In this document: one piece after another, positions 38,991 through 50,035 of the stretch | Position numbering within the stretch: position 1 is the first letter of the stretch | How the letters are laid out: the number at the start of each line of letters is the position of its first letter | Origin: Setophaga petechia | Lineage: Eukaryota > Chordata > Aves > Passeriformes > Parulidae | Direction: 5' to 3' | Assembly: GCA_024362935.1 (NCBI GenBank) | Contig: JANCRA010000003.1 | Coordinates: 49,389,844 to 49,453,843, forward strand | DNA length: 64,000 nucleotides | Notes under the pieces: model-generated | The model's input: only the letters and a program-made list of their open reading frames with translations | What the model was told of the DNA's origin: nothing | The model's database searches: none | Made by a program: the position numbers and the translations under genes

Positions 38991-39029
38991 CCCCATCCAG
39001 CTGTCGGGAAGGAGGGGGGAGGAAGCCAG

Positions 39030-39680
39030 CCGCTATTCCGAGCCGGGGACGAAGAGCGGAGCGGAAGGACTTTTGTCGGATATTGCCTTGCACGTCCTCC
39101 CTGCCCCGCGGTGAGTCGATGGGTGACAAACCCCGCCAGCCGCCGGCTCAGCCCGTCCCGCCCGTGCCCGCAGGGACCCTCCGGGCCGGCGGCGCTCAGG
39201 GCGCAGCCGCGCCGGCATCACGTGGGCGACGGGGCCGCGGCTGCTCGGGATCGGCTCCGGAGCCTCCGGGAACCGGTCCCGGTCTGGCTCCTCCGGGCAC
39301 GGGACCGCCGGACCCCCCGGTTCTGATCCCTCCGGGCACGGATCCGCCGGAGCCTCCGGTTCTGATCCCTCCGGGCACGGGACCGCCGGAGCCTTCGGTT
39401 CTGATCCCTCCCGGCTCGGCTCCTCCGGGCACGGATCCGGCGGCAGCTCCGCGTCGGGTCCTTTCGGGCACGATTCCTGCTCCGGCTCCTCCGGGCACGG
39501 CTCCCGCTCCGGCTGCGGCTTCTCCGGGCGCGTCTCCGCTTCTCGTCCGGACACAGCCCCGGCTTCTCCCCCGGGCTCCCGCTCCCGGTGCGGCTGCCCC
39601 GGCCATGGGGGCTCTGGCGGGCGCGCCTCCGCCGTGAGCAGCATCGGCAGCAGCGGGACCCAGCGATGTTGCGGGGGTAG
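39030..39680 (+). promoter_or_regulatory. RAB3IL1: RAB3IL1 CpG-island promoter
   Basis: Very GC-rich, CpG-dense segment ending at the proposed first exon. It includes a 39-bp GC-rich tandem repeat. Open frames on both strands are long only because stop codons are rare here. Confidence 0.75.
39292..39408. repeat. 39-bp GC-rich minisatellite, 3 copies
   Basis: Three adjacent 39-bp units begin TCCGGGCACGG at 39292, 39331 and 39370, each containing CGGTTCTGATCCC. Partial related units continue to about 39520. Confidence 0.9.
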
Positions 39681-42600
39681 GTGCGGTTCTGCACGGGGAA
39701 GGAGTGGCGTCCGTGTGCCTCTGTAGAGTCCGGGAATGGTTTGTGTTGGAAGGGGGTCTTGAAGTTCATCTTCTCCTCTCGCGGGCAGGGAGACCGTCTG
39801 CTAGACCCGGTTGCTTCAAGCCTTGTCCAACCTGGCGTGGACACTTCCAGGGATGGGGCAGCCACGGCTTCTCTGGGAAATCCATTCTATCACCCTCACA
39901 GGGAAGAAGTTGTGTGGAAGCCAAGTAAGGAGATGGAATACGGAGGCAGCAGCATCCCCAGATACAGCACTTGACGTTTCATTGCTGAGGAGAGGACAAG
40001 AAACACCAATGTGTGTTCTGCTATAATATAATAACATAAAAATAAAATAAACCACTGCCAGATGCTCTGCCAAGCATTTGAGGGATGATGCTGAGCACAC
40101 ATGGGATGATGAGCCGCTCTGGACTGATGCTGGTCCATGGTGGTGAAGGTCAGGCATCCGTCCCAGTGGGGATGGAAAAGCCAGGCCCTGCTCCCAAACC
40201 TGGGCTAAGAGTTTAACCTGGAGAGAGCTGGAGGCTGCTTGTGCAGGAAACAACCCTGTCGGATCAGCACTGCAGGAAACATGTGGGGCCCGCTGGAAAA
40301 AGTGCAGATCCTGCACATTTTTTTGCTTTTTCTACAGAAACCAACTTTAGAAGGTTGTGGGGTGTTGGGGATTTTTTTTTTTTTTTTTTGTGTAGGTTTG
40401 CATTTCTTGTGTCAGTGCATGACTCTTAGGATATGATCCATTTTTCCTGGAAAGACAGCTACCAATCAGCAAGAGAGGAAGTGTTTCTGGTGGTCCTTTG
40501 GTCTCTGGGATAGGATTTCAGAGCCCCACCTGGACACTGAACAGAATCCAGCATGGCCAAGGCTTCCATAGGGATTCTGTTTGCATGGTGTGGAGAAAGA
40601 ATGAGCTATTCCGTGGTAGATGATTTTCCAGGATATGTTTTTGGCATTACAGAGTGTGGGTGGGACTGTTTAATTCCTCCATATCCTCCAGTTTTCTTCC
40701 GTAGCGTGTGGAAATACGCTGAAATATCTGTCTCCTGAGGCAACTTTCAGCTGAGAATTAGAGAGTCATAAAGAAACAACATTATTTTTCCTTCCAGTGG
40801 GTTAGATTAAGTATATTTGTGTCAGTAGACTGGTGAAATGTCCCTTTTCCTTGCTGCTTCTTTTATTTATTATTTTTATCCTCCATGCTCTGGTTTCCTT
40901 GCTCCTTTCTGGTGTGGATTCTTCCCAGTGTTCAGAGAATTCTCCATGTACTTTTCCACATACTTTCCTATGATACCTGAGCTGATTTAGCTGGGAGCTG
41001 CAGCTTTGTTCCCTCTTTGGAAGGTGACTGTAGACAGCTGTTGGTCTTGGACAGCTTGGGGGCACAGAAAGGGAGAAATTAGAGTGGAAAAGGTGATAGA
41101 ACACTCTGGGACTGAGTAGATAAGCCCAGCCTGTATGGAGTCAGAGCAAGGAGAAAGAGCATGGACTGGCAGGAATGCAGGAGAGGAAAACACAGAGATG
41201 GGGCGAAGAAAGTGAAGAGGAAAAAGTGAGCAAAAAAAGGTGATGGCTGCTCTGCAGGAGGAGGTGGTGGGTGAGGAGCAGTGTCCAGGAGTGTGGGAGG
41301 AGGTGCACAAAGAGAAGGGCACCAGAGCTCAGCCAGAGCTTGTGAGCCAGAGATAAGCAGCAGCAGGTTAATGTGCAGGGCAGTGTCTGTGTCTGGGCAG
41401 GGCAGAAAACTTCCATGTGGGGAGGGCTTGGACACACTGCCCCTGCCTTCAAATGGAGGGAGATTCCATGGAGAGAGGAAGAGGAGAAATGCAAACACTG
41501 CAGTGACAGCAGTGCCCTGCATGCAGGCACTCAAATGATGTTTTCCATTCCTAAAACTTCTCCAGCCTCTGTGTTAGTTTGGGAGTTGACAGAGCCCTAC
41601 TGAGCACTGGAGTGCAGTGTCCTGGGTCACTCTCCTGGTTTCTTCTTTCTAGGATGTCTCTGCTTGCTGGCCACTGAAACTGAAAAATAGGGCTTTGACT
41701 CAGCTTGGAGAAAATACACTGGTTTAGACAGCTCTGTGGGGGATTTTGGTGAGAAATAGGTGGGAAAATAGGTTAAAAATTCGTTAAAAATAGATCTTTT
41801 CCTTCTGAAGCAGATGCAGGGAGTAGAGGAAGGCTGGGTTGGCAGCAGAGGGGATTGGGGTCTTTATGTTAAGAATGGGAAAGCTGTGTTCCTTTTCTTT
41901 GCTACTTCAGTAGGGAAGTCTGACCTTAGGTCTACTGGGTGTATCCTGGAATCCTAAAAATCTATCTGCAGGGTGTTTCTCTTGGACAGCAGGTGAGAAT
42001 GGGATCCCTGGAGGAGCTGTCCTTAGTTCTCCTGGTTATTATCCTGAGTTAATAAGGACACCCTGCCAAAAGGGTAAAGCACTTCCATAGGGTTGCAGGG
42101 AAAAGGAACAGGTGCAGCTGTTGCTGCCCAAATTCTTCCCCATCACTCTCCCTGCCTCATTCCCACTGCCTGTGCCTGGATGTGTTGTGAGTGCTGGAGG
42201 AAGGCTCCCCACGCTCATTTTCCCTGTGCTCTTACCCCCAGCCAGGTCAGTTTGGAGGAAGAGAGCCAGAATCCACCCGCTGTGGGACTCTGGAAGCCCC
42301 TGATGCCATCCAAAGGTGACAAGGAGGAGCCAGAGGGTGGATGCCAGGATGCTGGAGGTGTGCATGAACCCCACTCCACGGAGCAGCTCAACGTGTCCCG
42401 GCTGCGCAGCTCCTCGGTGGAGATCCGGGAAAAGGGCTCAGAGTTCCTGAGAGATGAGCTGCACAAAGCACAAAAGGTGAGCCCCCGGGTTTTGGGAAAC
42501 TCCTGGAGAGGGTGGCACAGGTTGGAGCAGAGGGGACTTTCCTGGAGGTGGTGACAGGAATCTTGAGTCATGGATCAGGTCCTGGGGTAGGGAGAAAGGC

Positions 42601-45600
42601 TGTGATTGACAGGTTGGGGCAGGGCATCAGCATTCCTATCCCTCTCAACAGGAGCTGAAGCTCAAGGACAAAGAATGTGAGAGATTGTCAAAAGTCAGGG
42701 AGCAGCTGGAGCAGGAATTGGAGGAGTTAACAGCCAGCCTGTTTGAGGTACCACCCTCTTTCTTTCCCATTATTTCTTAAACTAAGCTTACATCCAGCTC
42801 CTTTAACACAGGCTTTCCTTGGACTTCCAGCTGTCCTCTCACAATTTCCTCCTCTCCCTTGTTGTTCTTTCCCACTTGGAAAAGCAGAGCTGGCCAGTGG
42901 TGCAGATGGAGCCTTTACCTGGATTTCCTTCCCCTTCTAGGAGCTGTGGGGTGGCATAAAGAGCACAGTAGTTACGGTTCCAAAATGTGGAAATGCCGGA
43001 GCTGGAGCCAAGCATAGCTCCCTGTCCCTCTCCATGCCTGCTGTGCAGTCTGGGCAGCTGCTGTGTAATAGAGATGATTCCCTGGCTCATCCCAGCCCTT
43101 GCTGGGAGGGGGGGAACATGCTGGATGTCCTCATCCACTCTGCTCCACTGAGTGTCCAGAAGGGTTGTTGGTTTTGTTTTGGTGGTTTTTTGTTGTAATG
43201 GGATTCTTGCCAAGCTGTATCCTGGCAAAATCCTATTCACCAGCAGCTCTAATGTCTGGATCTGTCTGGATAATGAGGAAAGCCAGAGCCCATCTGTACC
43301 TTTGAAATGCAAGACTGTGAGAGCCAAGGAAGCACTCCCTCCCAAAATTTTTGCTGCCTGAGCACAGGGTGATCCCTGAGATCATGTAGCCAAGGGCTGT
43401 CCCCTTCCTTTGGTGGCCTTGGCCAGATGCTGTTTCCAGACTGCAGGGAGACCCCAGCTGGGCTGCATCCTGCTCTCCTCTTCCTGTGGGCGAAGCTTCT
43501 AAGCCAGTTTCCACCATTTGGCCCCCATGTGAGCTCCAGCTCCTGCTGTGTCACAGCCGTGCCAGGGGCAGTGGGACCAGCTGCTCCTGAAGGCGAGCAG
43601 GAGCAAAGTGCAGTTACAAGGCTGGCAGGAGCAGTGCCCTCACCAAGACTTGAGCAATGAGTGTGGATCAGGATCAGAGCCACAGGCAGCAGTCAGGGTC
43701 AGGAGCCAGTGCAGGGATCACCCAACAAGGCTGCAGTGACTGCAGGAACCAGGCTGAGGTGAGGCTGGAGTCACAGCTCTTGGAATAGGGGCAGGCACAG
43801 CTGTGGTGGAGAACAGGTAGGTTCTAATGTCAAAGCAATTCCCAAGGGCAAGGAAGGGCAGGTCTTTGCTTCTGGCATTCTTCTCAGCAGCCCCTATCAG
43901 TGAGAGATGACCTTGGCCAGCTAAATGCCTTAACTTAGCCAGCTACACTCCTGGAAAGGGGATACACTCCAGGCTCTGGCGCTGGGAGCTGTCTATGGGA
44001 AATTCTGAGGGAAGGCTCCGCACAGCTGAAGGAACAAACCCCCTGGATGTGGCAGGGATGTCTGTCTCCTTGCTTGGAACATGTGATGTGACAGACCTGG
44101 GACCTGCCTTGTTGGCTGTGTGAGCTGGGGTGCAGCAGGTGGATTTAAACTCTCTCTGGTGCAGGAAGCCCACAAGATGGTGAGAGAAGCCAACACCAAA
44201 CAGGCTGCAGCAGAGAAACAGCTCAGGGAGGCCCGAGGCAAGGTGAGTGACTCTGTGACTTCATTTTTGGGATCGGTGTGGTGGCATCTCTGCCTAGCCT
44301 GGCCACAGGGCTGTTTGTTGGCTGAGCAGAATGAGGTGCAACTTCATCTCTGAGATGCTGTGGTCCCCTTCTGGCAGACACTTGAGTGAGAGGGAAAAGG
44401 CCTCACAGACATCCTTGCATTGCAGTCTCCTGCTGATCCAGCTCTCACTAGGGATGTGGATCCACAGAGAAATAATGAGTTCAGTTGTTATAACCCTGGG
44501 ATGGAAGGATAGAGCAGGAACCTGGGGAGTTGGAATTTCCTGACATGGCTGCACCACAGGGCAGCTCAAATGGCTCCACCTTGAGGAGAGAGAAATATCT
44601 TTGGAGTGATTAGTTCTGAAAAGAGCCTGGGACAAAAGGGGTAGATTCCCAAACAGCTGCTGTTTAAAATTCTGGATGATGGTGGCACTGGGAGGATGGG
44701 AAGAGGCTTCGTGGCTGGGCTTTTAGGTGCTTCCCTGTGGTTTCAATATTTGATGGGATGCAGCAAACTGGAGCCCAGCCGGTGCTGTAGGTTACTCTTG
44801 CTTGTGTCCCCAGATTGACATGCTGCAGGCAGAGGTGACAGCCCTGAAGACACTGGTGATCACATCCACACCGTCCTCCCCGAACCGGGAGCTGCACCCT
44901 CAGCTGCAGAGCCCTTCCAAAACTAGCTTCAGGAAGGGCCACGGGCGGAACAAGAGCACCAGCAGTGCCATGGTGTCAGCTGCCAGCCAGAACGTGGCTC
45001 CAGAGCCTGTCAGCCGGGAGTGCAGAGAGGTGGGTCGGGGACATCCAGCCGGGAGTGCAGAGAGGTGGGTCAGGGACATCCTGAGCATCCAAAGCTGGCT
45101 TCAGGAGGGCCACGGGTGGAGCAAGAGCAGCAGCAGTGCCATGGTGTCAGCTGCCAGCCAGAATGTGGCTCCAGAGCCTGTCAGCTGGGAATGCAGAAAG
45201 GTGGGTTGGGGACATCACCTGCATTGACCTCGGAGCCACCACTCTGGGAGCTCTGGGCTTCCCACAGAGCTCTGTGGTCTCACTGAGCAGCTGTTTGTGC
45301 CCTGTTCCCTAAATTTGTGCTGAGGCAGGCATTGGAGGGCTTCCTTTTGTGGGGGTTTCCTCTTTGTCGGGACAGGAAGCAGTCGAGGGATCGCTGAGGG
45401 GCAGATCCAGGGGGTGCCAGTGCTGTGAGCAGATGTGGAGAGCTGCTGAGCAGAAGCCAGTTCCACTAGCCAGATGTGGACACAGCTGTCCAGGGAAGCA
45501 AATAGGAGGCACTTGGTCAGGAAAAATGAAACTGAAGAAAAATGTGCTGCAGGAATATGTCTCATTAGTGATTTTTTGGGAACTGCAACCTGTGTTGTGA

Positions 45601-48600
45601 AGAATTGTTGAGGGAACACAAAGCCTTGGTAAAGATTTGGATCTGTCATTTCTTCATGGAAGCCACTTCCATAGGGTGCAGATCTCCTGTGGTTTCAAAT
45701 CTTAGGGCTCAGCCTCCAGAGTGCCCAATGTTATATATCAAGGATAGGATGGTTTTTTGTCCCTCAGAATCCTTATGGGAGAAGTGATAAAAGGGAACCT
45801 GACATTCAGAGAGCTGGTGCTCTATGGGAAAGATCTTAAATTGGGCCTAAAAATGGTAATTTCTGTTCCCTTTCTGCACCTCAAGCTGAAGTCTAAAGAT
45901 GTGGCTTGTGGCCCTGTGGTGCCTTGAGGACCATGCTCAGTTCCTGCAGGGGAGGACTTGAGCCTTTCTTTTTTTGAGCCATGTTTTTTAGCTCCCTCTT
46001 TGCCTGTCTCTCTAAACCTCTTCCTTCACTGTCTGTCTCTCCCTCTGCCCTCCAAGTCTGGTTTCCCTGCTCTCCTCTCCCTGCTCCTTTGCATCCTCCC
46101 TGGGAAGGCTATCCACATCACCTATGAGCCAGGCTGGCAGGCCTTGGGAGCAGATGCTTCCTCCTTCTCCTCTTCCTCACGGCAGGTAACCAACCTTTGG
46201 GAATGGGTGGGACCCACCTGCCTCTCATGCTTCCAGCCTTTCAGTTCCAGCTTCCTTTTATGCTAATCTCCTTTTTTTTTTTACCTTTCATTTTGTTCTT
46301 TCTCCATTTTTTTCCATCCAGTGGCTCTGAAGCTGTTGCTGGTCCCAGGTGAGCAGTCTCCATGGCACAGAGGGGATGTGCTGGAATCTGCACTTTTCCA
46401 CCTGCGTTCACTCATGTCCTTTGTGTTGCTCAGCTTAGTTTTATTTTTTCCTTTCAGAAGCTTTTGTTTGGCTTGTAGAAGCTACTCTGTCTGTCAGGTT
46501 GGTGCTTTGCCCAGTGATCCATCTGGGATTTAAATGCCAGATCCCACAGAGGCTCCTCTTGCCCCTCATCATTCCTGCCATGGGTTGAGCGTACACTTTG
46601 TCTATTCAGTGGTTGTGTCCTGTGGCTTTCCTGCAGCCACAGGAAGGAGGAAAAGCCACCTGGAGGAAAATGGGATAGAGAGGTGCCTGCAGGCTTCTGG
46701 CATACACAGCCCAGGGTGGCTGTGTCAGTCTGGCACAGAACTGCTGCTGGGTGGGACACGAGAGGTCCTTGGAGCTAGGCAGCTTCCCTCAGATACTTCC
46801 ATGATGTCTGAGCCTCTCCAGCTGCAGAGCAGATGTCTCATGGATTTCCTGCATAGTATCAGGTACTTTCTGACAAGGTATTCCTCCCTCTTCCTGCTCC
46901 TGTTGGACATTTGCTGCAGGTCGACTCCATTTTATTTGCCGAGTTCCAGGCCTGGAAGGAGTCTCCAACTTTGGACAAATCCTGCTCCTTCCTGGACAGA
47001 ATTTACCGAGAAGATGTAGGACCTTGTCTGGACTTCACCAAGCAGGAGGTGAGTGCTGGAGAAGCAGGAGCAGCTGACAGCTCTGGAGTGTTCCCTTCCT
47101 GGAATTCATTCCTGCTCTCCCTTGTTCTGCTGCAGCTGTCGGAGCTGGTGCGAGTGGCAGTGGAGCAGAACACCCTCACCATCGAGCCAGTGGCTTTCCA
47201 GACTGTCCCTGTGGGGAAGGTGGCAGCAGAAGAGTGTGGTGGCCCCAAGTAAGGACCTTATCTCCCTGCCTTGTCCCCTCCTTGTTGCTGGTTTGTCCCC
47301 TGTCATGGAGTGATGTGACAGACAGCTTGGGACCATCTCTCACTAGTGGGAGTGATGTGATATTCCAAACAAAGAGGAGGGATTTTATTCAGATATTATA
47401 TTGAAGTCCTTTCTTACTTTCTGAGGTGTCCCTGTGACAGAAGGGACGTGCAGGTTTCCTACCACTTTCCTGCAAATTATTCCCCAAACAACCCATCCTA
47501 TGTTTATCAGTTTCCTTTTGATTTTTTAAATTTATTTTTTGTCTTCACAGTGGCTTCCGGTCACAAATCGTAACGTAAGTGAAATATTTATTGTTCAGCC
47601 AGTGATCAAAGGTCTCTGGAACATTAACAAGTCACTAACTCAGCACCATGTGGCAGCTTGGAGGCTTTTGCTGAGCTGACCTAACTCTTTAACTCTTGTC
47701 TAAATTCCACCCAGGCAGTAAGGGAAGGAGCCCATTGGCAATAAAAGGCCCAAAAGGAATTTGTTCCCTTTTTCCCCTGATGCAAAACACTGATTTTTAT
47801 TGGCTATTTTGGTTTGTTTGATTGTGATAGCTGTGGTTTTACACCAAGTGGTACCAATCAAGCAAGAGTCACTCTTTTCCAGAATGTTGCAATGCTCAAA
47901 TAGGTGGCTCCTTACAGGTATCTTGTTTACAAAGTTCTTGGTCATCCTGCACCTCTTGGGAATTCAGTCTCCTTAGGCTGTGTTAATATTTGGTAAATGA
48001 TTACTTCTCCTTGCATCTGAACACTTGGAACCCGTGCTTCCACTCTTGGCTAATGTTTGCCTTGAGAGCAGTGGAAAACAAGCCCAGGGACAAGCTCAGG
48101 AGCTCTCTGAAACATCTGCTCCCCTCTGCTGTCACCTCCTGTGGCTCCCCAGAGAAGGTTTTTTGCAGTTTGGGAGTGATGTTCCTCTTCCTACTGAGTT
48201 CCTGAGGAGCATGGTGATAACTGTGCACTAGTAAATTCTGCTTTATTGCTTTAAGTGGTGATGGGAATCATCTGCCTTGCAAATAGCAAGAGAAAAGGGA
48301 AGAAAATAAAGGAATGCTGCATCTATTGCTGGTGATTGTATGGAAAAGGCTGTTTTCACCCTCTGAAATCTCAAAATTGGGAAGCCAAGCTTCTTTCCTG
48401 TCTGCCCAAGGAGGGGTTGGCTTGTTTTGAGTTCTTGGTATGTGCAAATCCTGCTCAAATGCTGGATTTACCTGTTTTGAGGGCAGCTCTGGTGCCCAGC
48501 CAGTGTGTTTACATTTCACCAGGAAAGCTGATACACCTGAGCCTGCCCTGGAATGTGGGGGACATGTGCAGAGACCAGGGGACACTGAGGCTCTGCTCCA

Positions 48601-50035
48601 GCCTCACTTCTTTAATGTTTCCTGTGGTTTCCTCTGGGGCTGTGTGTCAGGGAAAAGGTGCTTTCATCTAAAGTCTCCTCTTGCTATTTATGGAATATTT
48701 CCAGGAGCAAAAGAATATCAGCCACGGGGGTTTTTTTCCACCTTCATGCTGCCTGACCCAGGGGTGGCTTCTGATCTCACTTCCATCCCTCCAGGGGGCT
48801 TAATTGCTGGATCTGTGCTCTGCCACTAGGTTGCTGAAGTGCTGTTCCCTGTTCCTGCAGGAAATGTGCTCTGAGTGGCCTCCCCAGGACCTGCAAGCAC
48901 CGGATTATGCTGGGGGATTCTGGGAATTACTACTACATTTCCCCTTCCTGCAGGGCCAGGGTGAGTCCTTCTTCGAGTACCTTGACCTTCCAACATCATT
49001 CCATGCCTTGCAGTGGGTGACTTCCTGACGGTCAGCTCTGGAGTTGAGAAAAACTGAGGGATTTGAGGTCATTCCTGAGGATGAGGTGGCTCTTAGTTGG
49101 TGATTAGGGGGGCAGATCCAGCTCTTCCTTCTGCTTTCAGATAAGCTTCAGTGTGTTCACTTGCCATGATTTCATTCAGTACAGAGCTTTGATTGTTTGG
49201 CTCTATTGTTATTATTTAATTCCCCTTTGTAAAACACAGTGATTTTCTGCTCTTTGGAGGCTGTTGCTGTTCCAGTCAGATCTGTGCCTGGCTGTGGGAA
49301 CAAACTGTCCTTTCTGTGGAGGGGAGGGAGAAGGTGGATCATTTATTAATGTTGCTGTTGGGGCTCATGTTCAGAGGAGGATTTTAGAAGTTATTTCTTT
49401 CCTGAGCTGCATTTTTGAAGAGCTGATCCCACAAAAAGTTGGTTTTTGTGCACGGGTTTGACTAATTTTCATCACTTACACCAAAATAATGTCTCAAATC
49501 TTTGTTCCTTTTTTTTTCCTCCTCTTTCCCTCTGTCACCCAGATCACAGCAGTGTGCAACTTCTTCACCTACATCCGCTATATCCAGCAAGGCCTGGTGA
49601 GGCAGGATGGTAAGAGCTGGCTCCAGGGGGATGCTTTCTGTGGAGGCAAGTGGGAGGAATTGGGAGGAGCAGTTTGGAGTGACAGGAGTGGGGTCGGCTG
49701 GGGGTGCCTTGGAGAAGCAGATAAATGACAGAACTGAGGAGGCATGAGGGGAGCATCCCTTCCTTCCTTATCAGCTTCCTGTGAGCTTTGCTCAGGGTGG
49801 AGATGGTAAGGGGTGACCTGATGGGCCTGTCCTGCTTCCCTCCCCTCTGGGAATGCTGGGAGCACAGCAGAGCAGGAGCTGGTTGCAGCTGTGCCCTCCT
49901 TACTGATTTTTTGGTGTTTTTTCCCCTTCTCTGCCCCCGTTGTGCTTTGCAGTGGAGCTGATGTACTGGGAGGTCATGCGGCTCCGCAGGGAGATGTCTC
50001 TGGCCAAACTTGGATTTTATCCCAGCGAGATGTGA
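39666..50035 (+). CDS. RAB3IL1: Rab-3A-interacting-like protein 1 (GRAB, Rab GEF), 10 coding exons
   Basis: Coding exons are 39666-39676, 42242-42476, 42652-42747, 44165-44242, 44814-45029, 46920-47048, 47136-47248, 48861-48960, 49543-49609 and 49953-50035. All have GT-AG borders and matching phases, giving 375 residues (human 382). The protein is a Sec2-type guanine nucleotide exchange factor for RAB3A/RAB8 in vesicle traffic. Residues about 55-160 form the coiled-coil Sec2 domain ([17 protein letters not shown], then [19 protein letters not shown]). The C-terminal half has [29 protein letters not shown] and [16 protein letters not shown], ending [13 protein letters not shown]. The first exon (MLRG only, 11 coding bases) is inferred from its CpG island, GTAGGT donor and perfect phase; the other exons are secure. 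Exon 5 has a duplicated tail and a microexon may exist at 47551. Paralogue RAB3IP is excluded by gene neighbourhood. Confidence 0.92.
39733..39906 (-). repeat. CR1 LINE 3'-end fragment (antisense) in RAB3IL1 intron 1
   Basis: GGAATGGTTTGTGTTGGAAG, CTAGACCCGGTTGCTTCAAG, CTTCCAGGGATGGGGCAGCC and ATCACCCTCACAGGGAAGAA. It begins only about 57 bases after the proposed exon 1 donor. Confidence 0.9.
45030..45216 (+). repeat. RAB3IL1: Tandem duplication of a RAB3IL1 exon tail
   Basis: Positions 45095-45216 repeat 44924-45045 at a constant offset of 171 bases with few changes, including the GTGGGT donor. A 35-bp piece (45011-45045) is also repeated at 45046-45080. Donor-like sites therefore lie at 45030, 45065 and 45201. 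Confidence 0.93.
47551..47574 (+). other. RAB3IL1: Candidate 24-bp microexon of RAB3IL1
   Basis: It is preceded by TTTATTTTTTGTCTTCACAG and followed by the perfect donor GTAAGT. Its length is a multiple of three. Between exons 7 and 8 it would replace one Lys by NGFRSQIVT without disturbing the frame. It is not included in the main gene model. Confidence 0.45.

Larger units (their letters stand above)
32707..39000. other. Divergent interval between BEST1 and RAB3IL1
   Basis: It must contain the BEST1 5' non-coding exon(s) and promoter, but no protein-coding exon is recognisable. Candidates for a BEST1 promoter lie at 35060-35185. A polypyrimidine-rich stretch covers about 37625-37750. A repeat-like block covers 38640-38990. 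The remaining open frames are short and show no family resemblance. Confidence 0.5.

Noticed and set aside
38431..39129. Minus-strand open frame of 232 codons upstream of RAB3IL1
   Set aside because: It runs through the repeat block and into the CpG island, shows no domain, and its composition follows the repeat.
46096..46186. Possible extra RAB3IL1 exon (ends ...SSSSRQ before GTAACC)
   Set aside because: A donor-like site exists but no convincing acceptor was found. Both human RAB3IL1 and RAB3IP join the flanking exons directly, and phase is complete without it.
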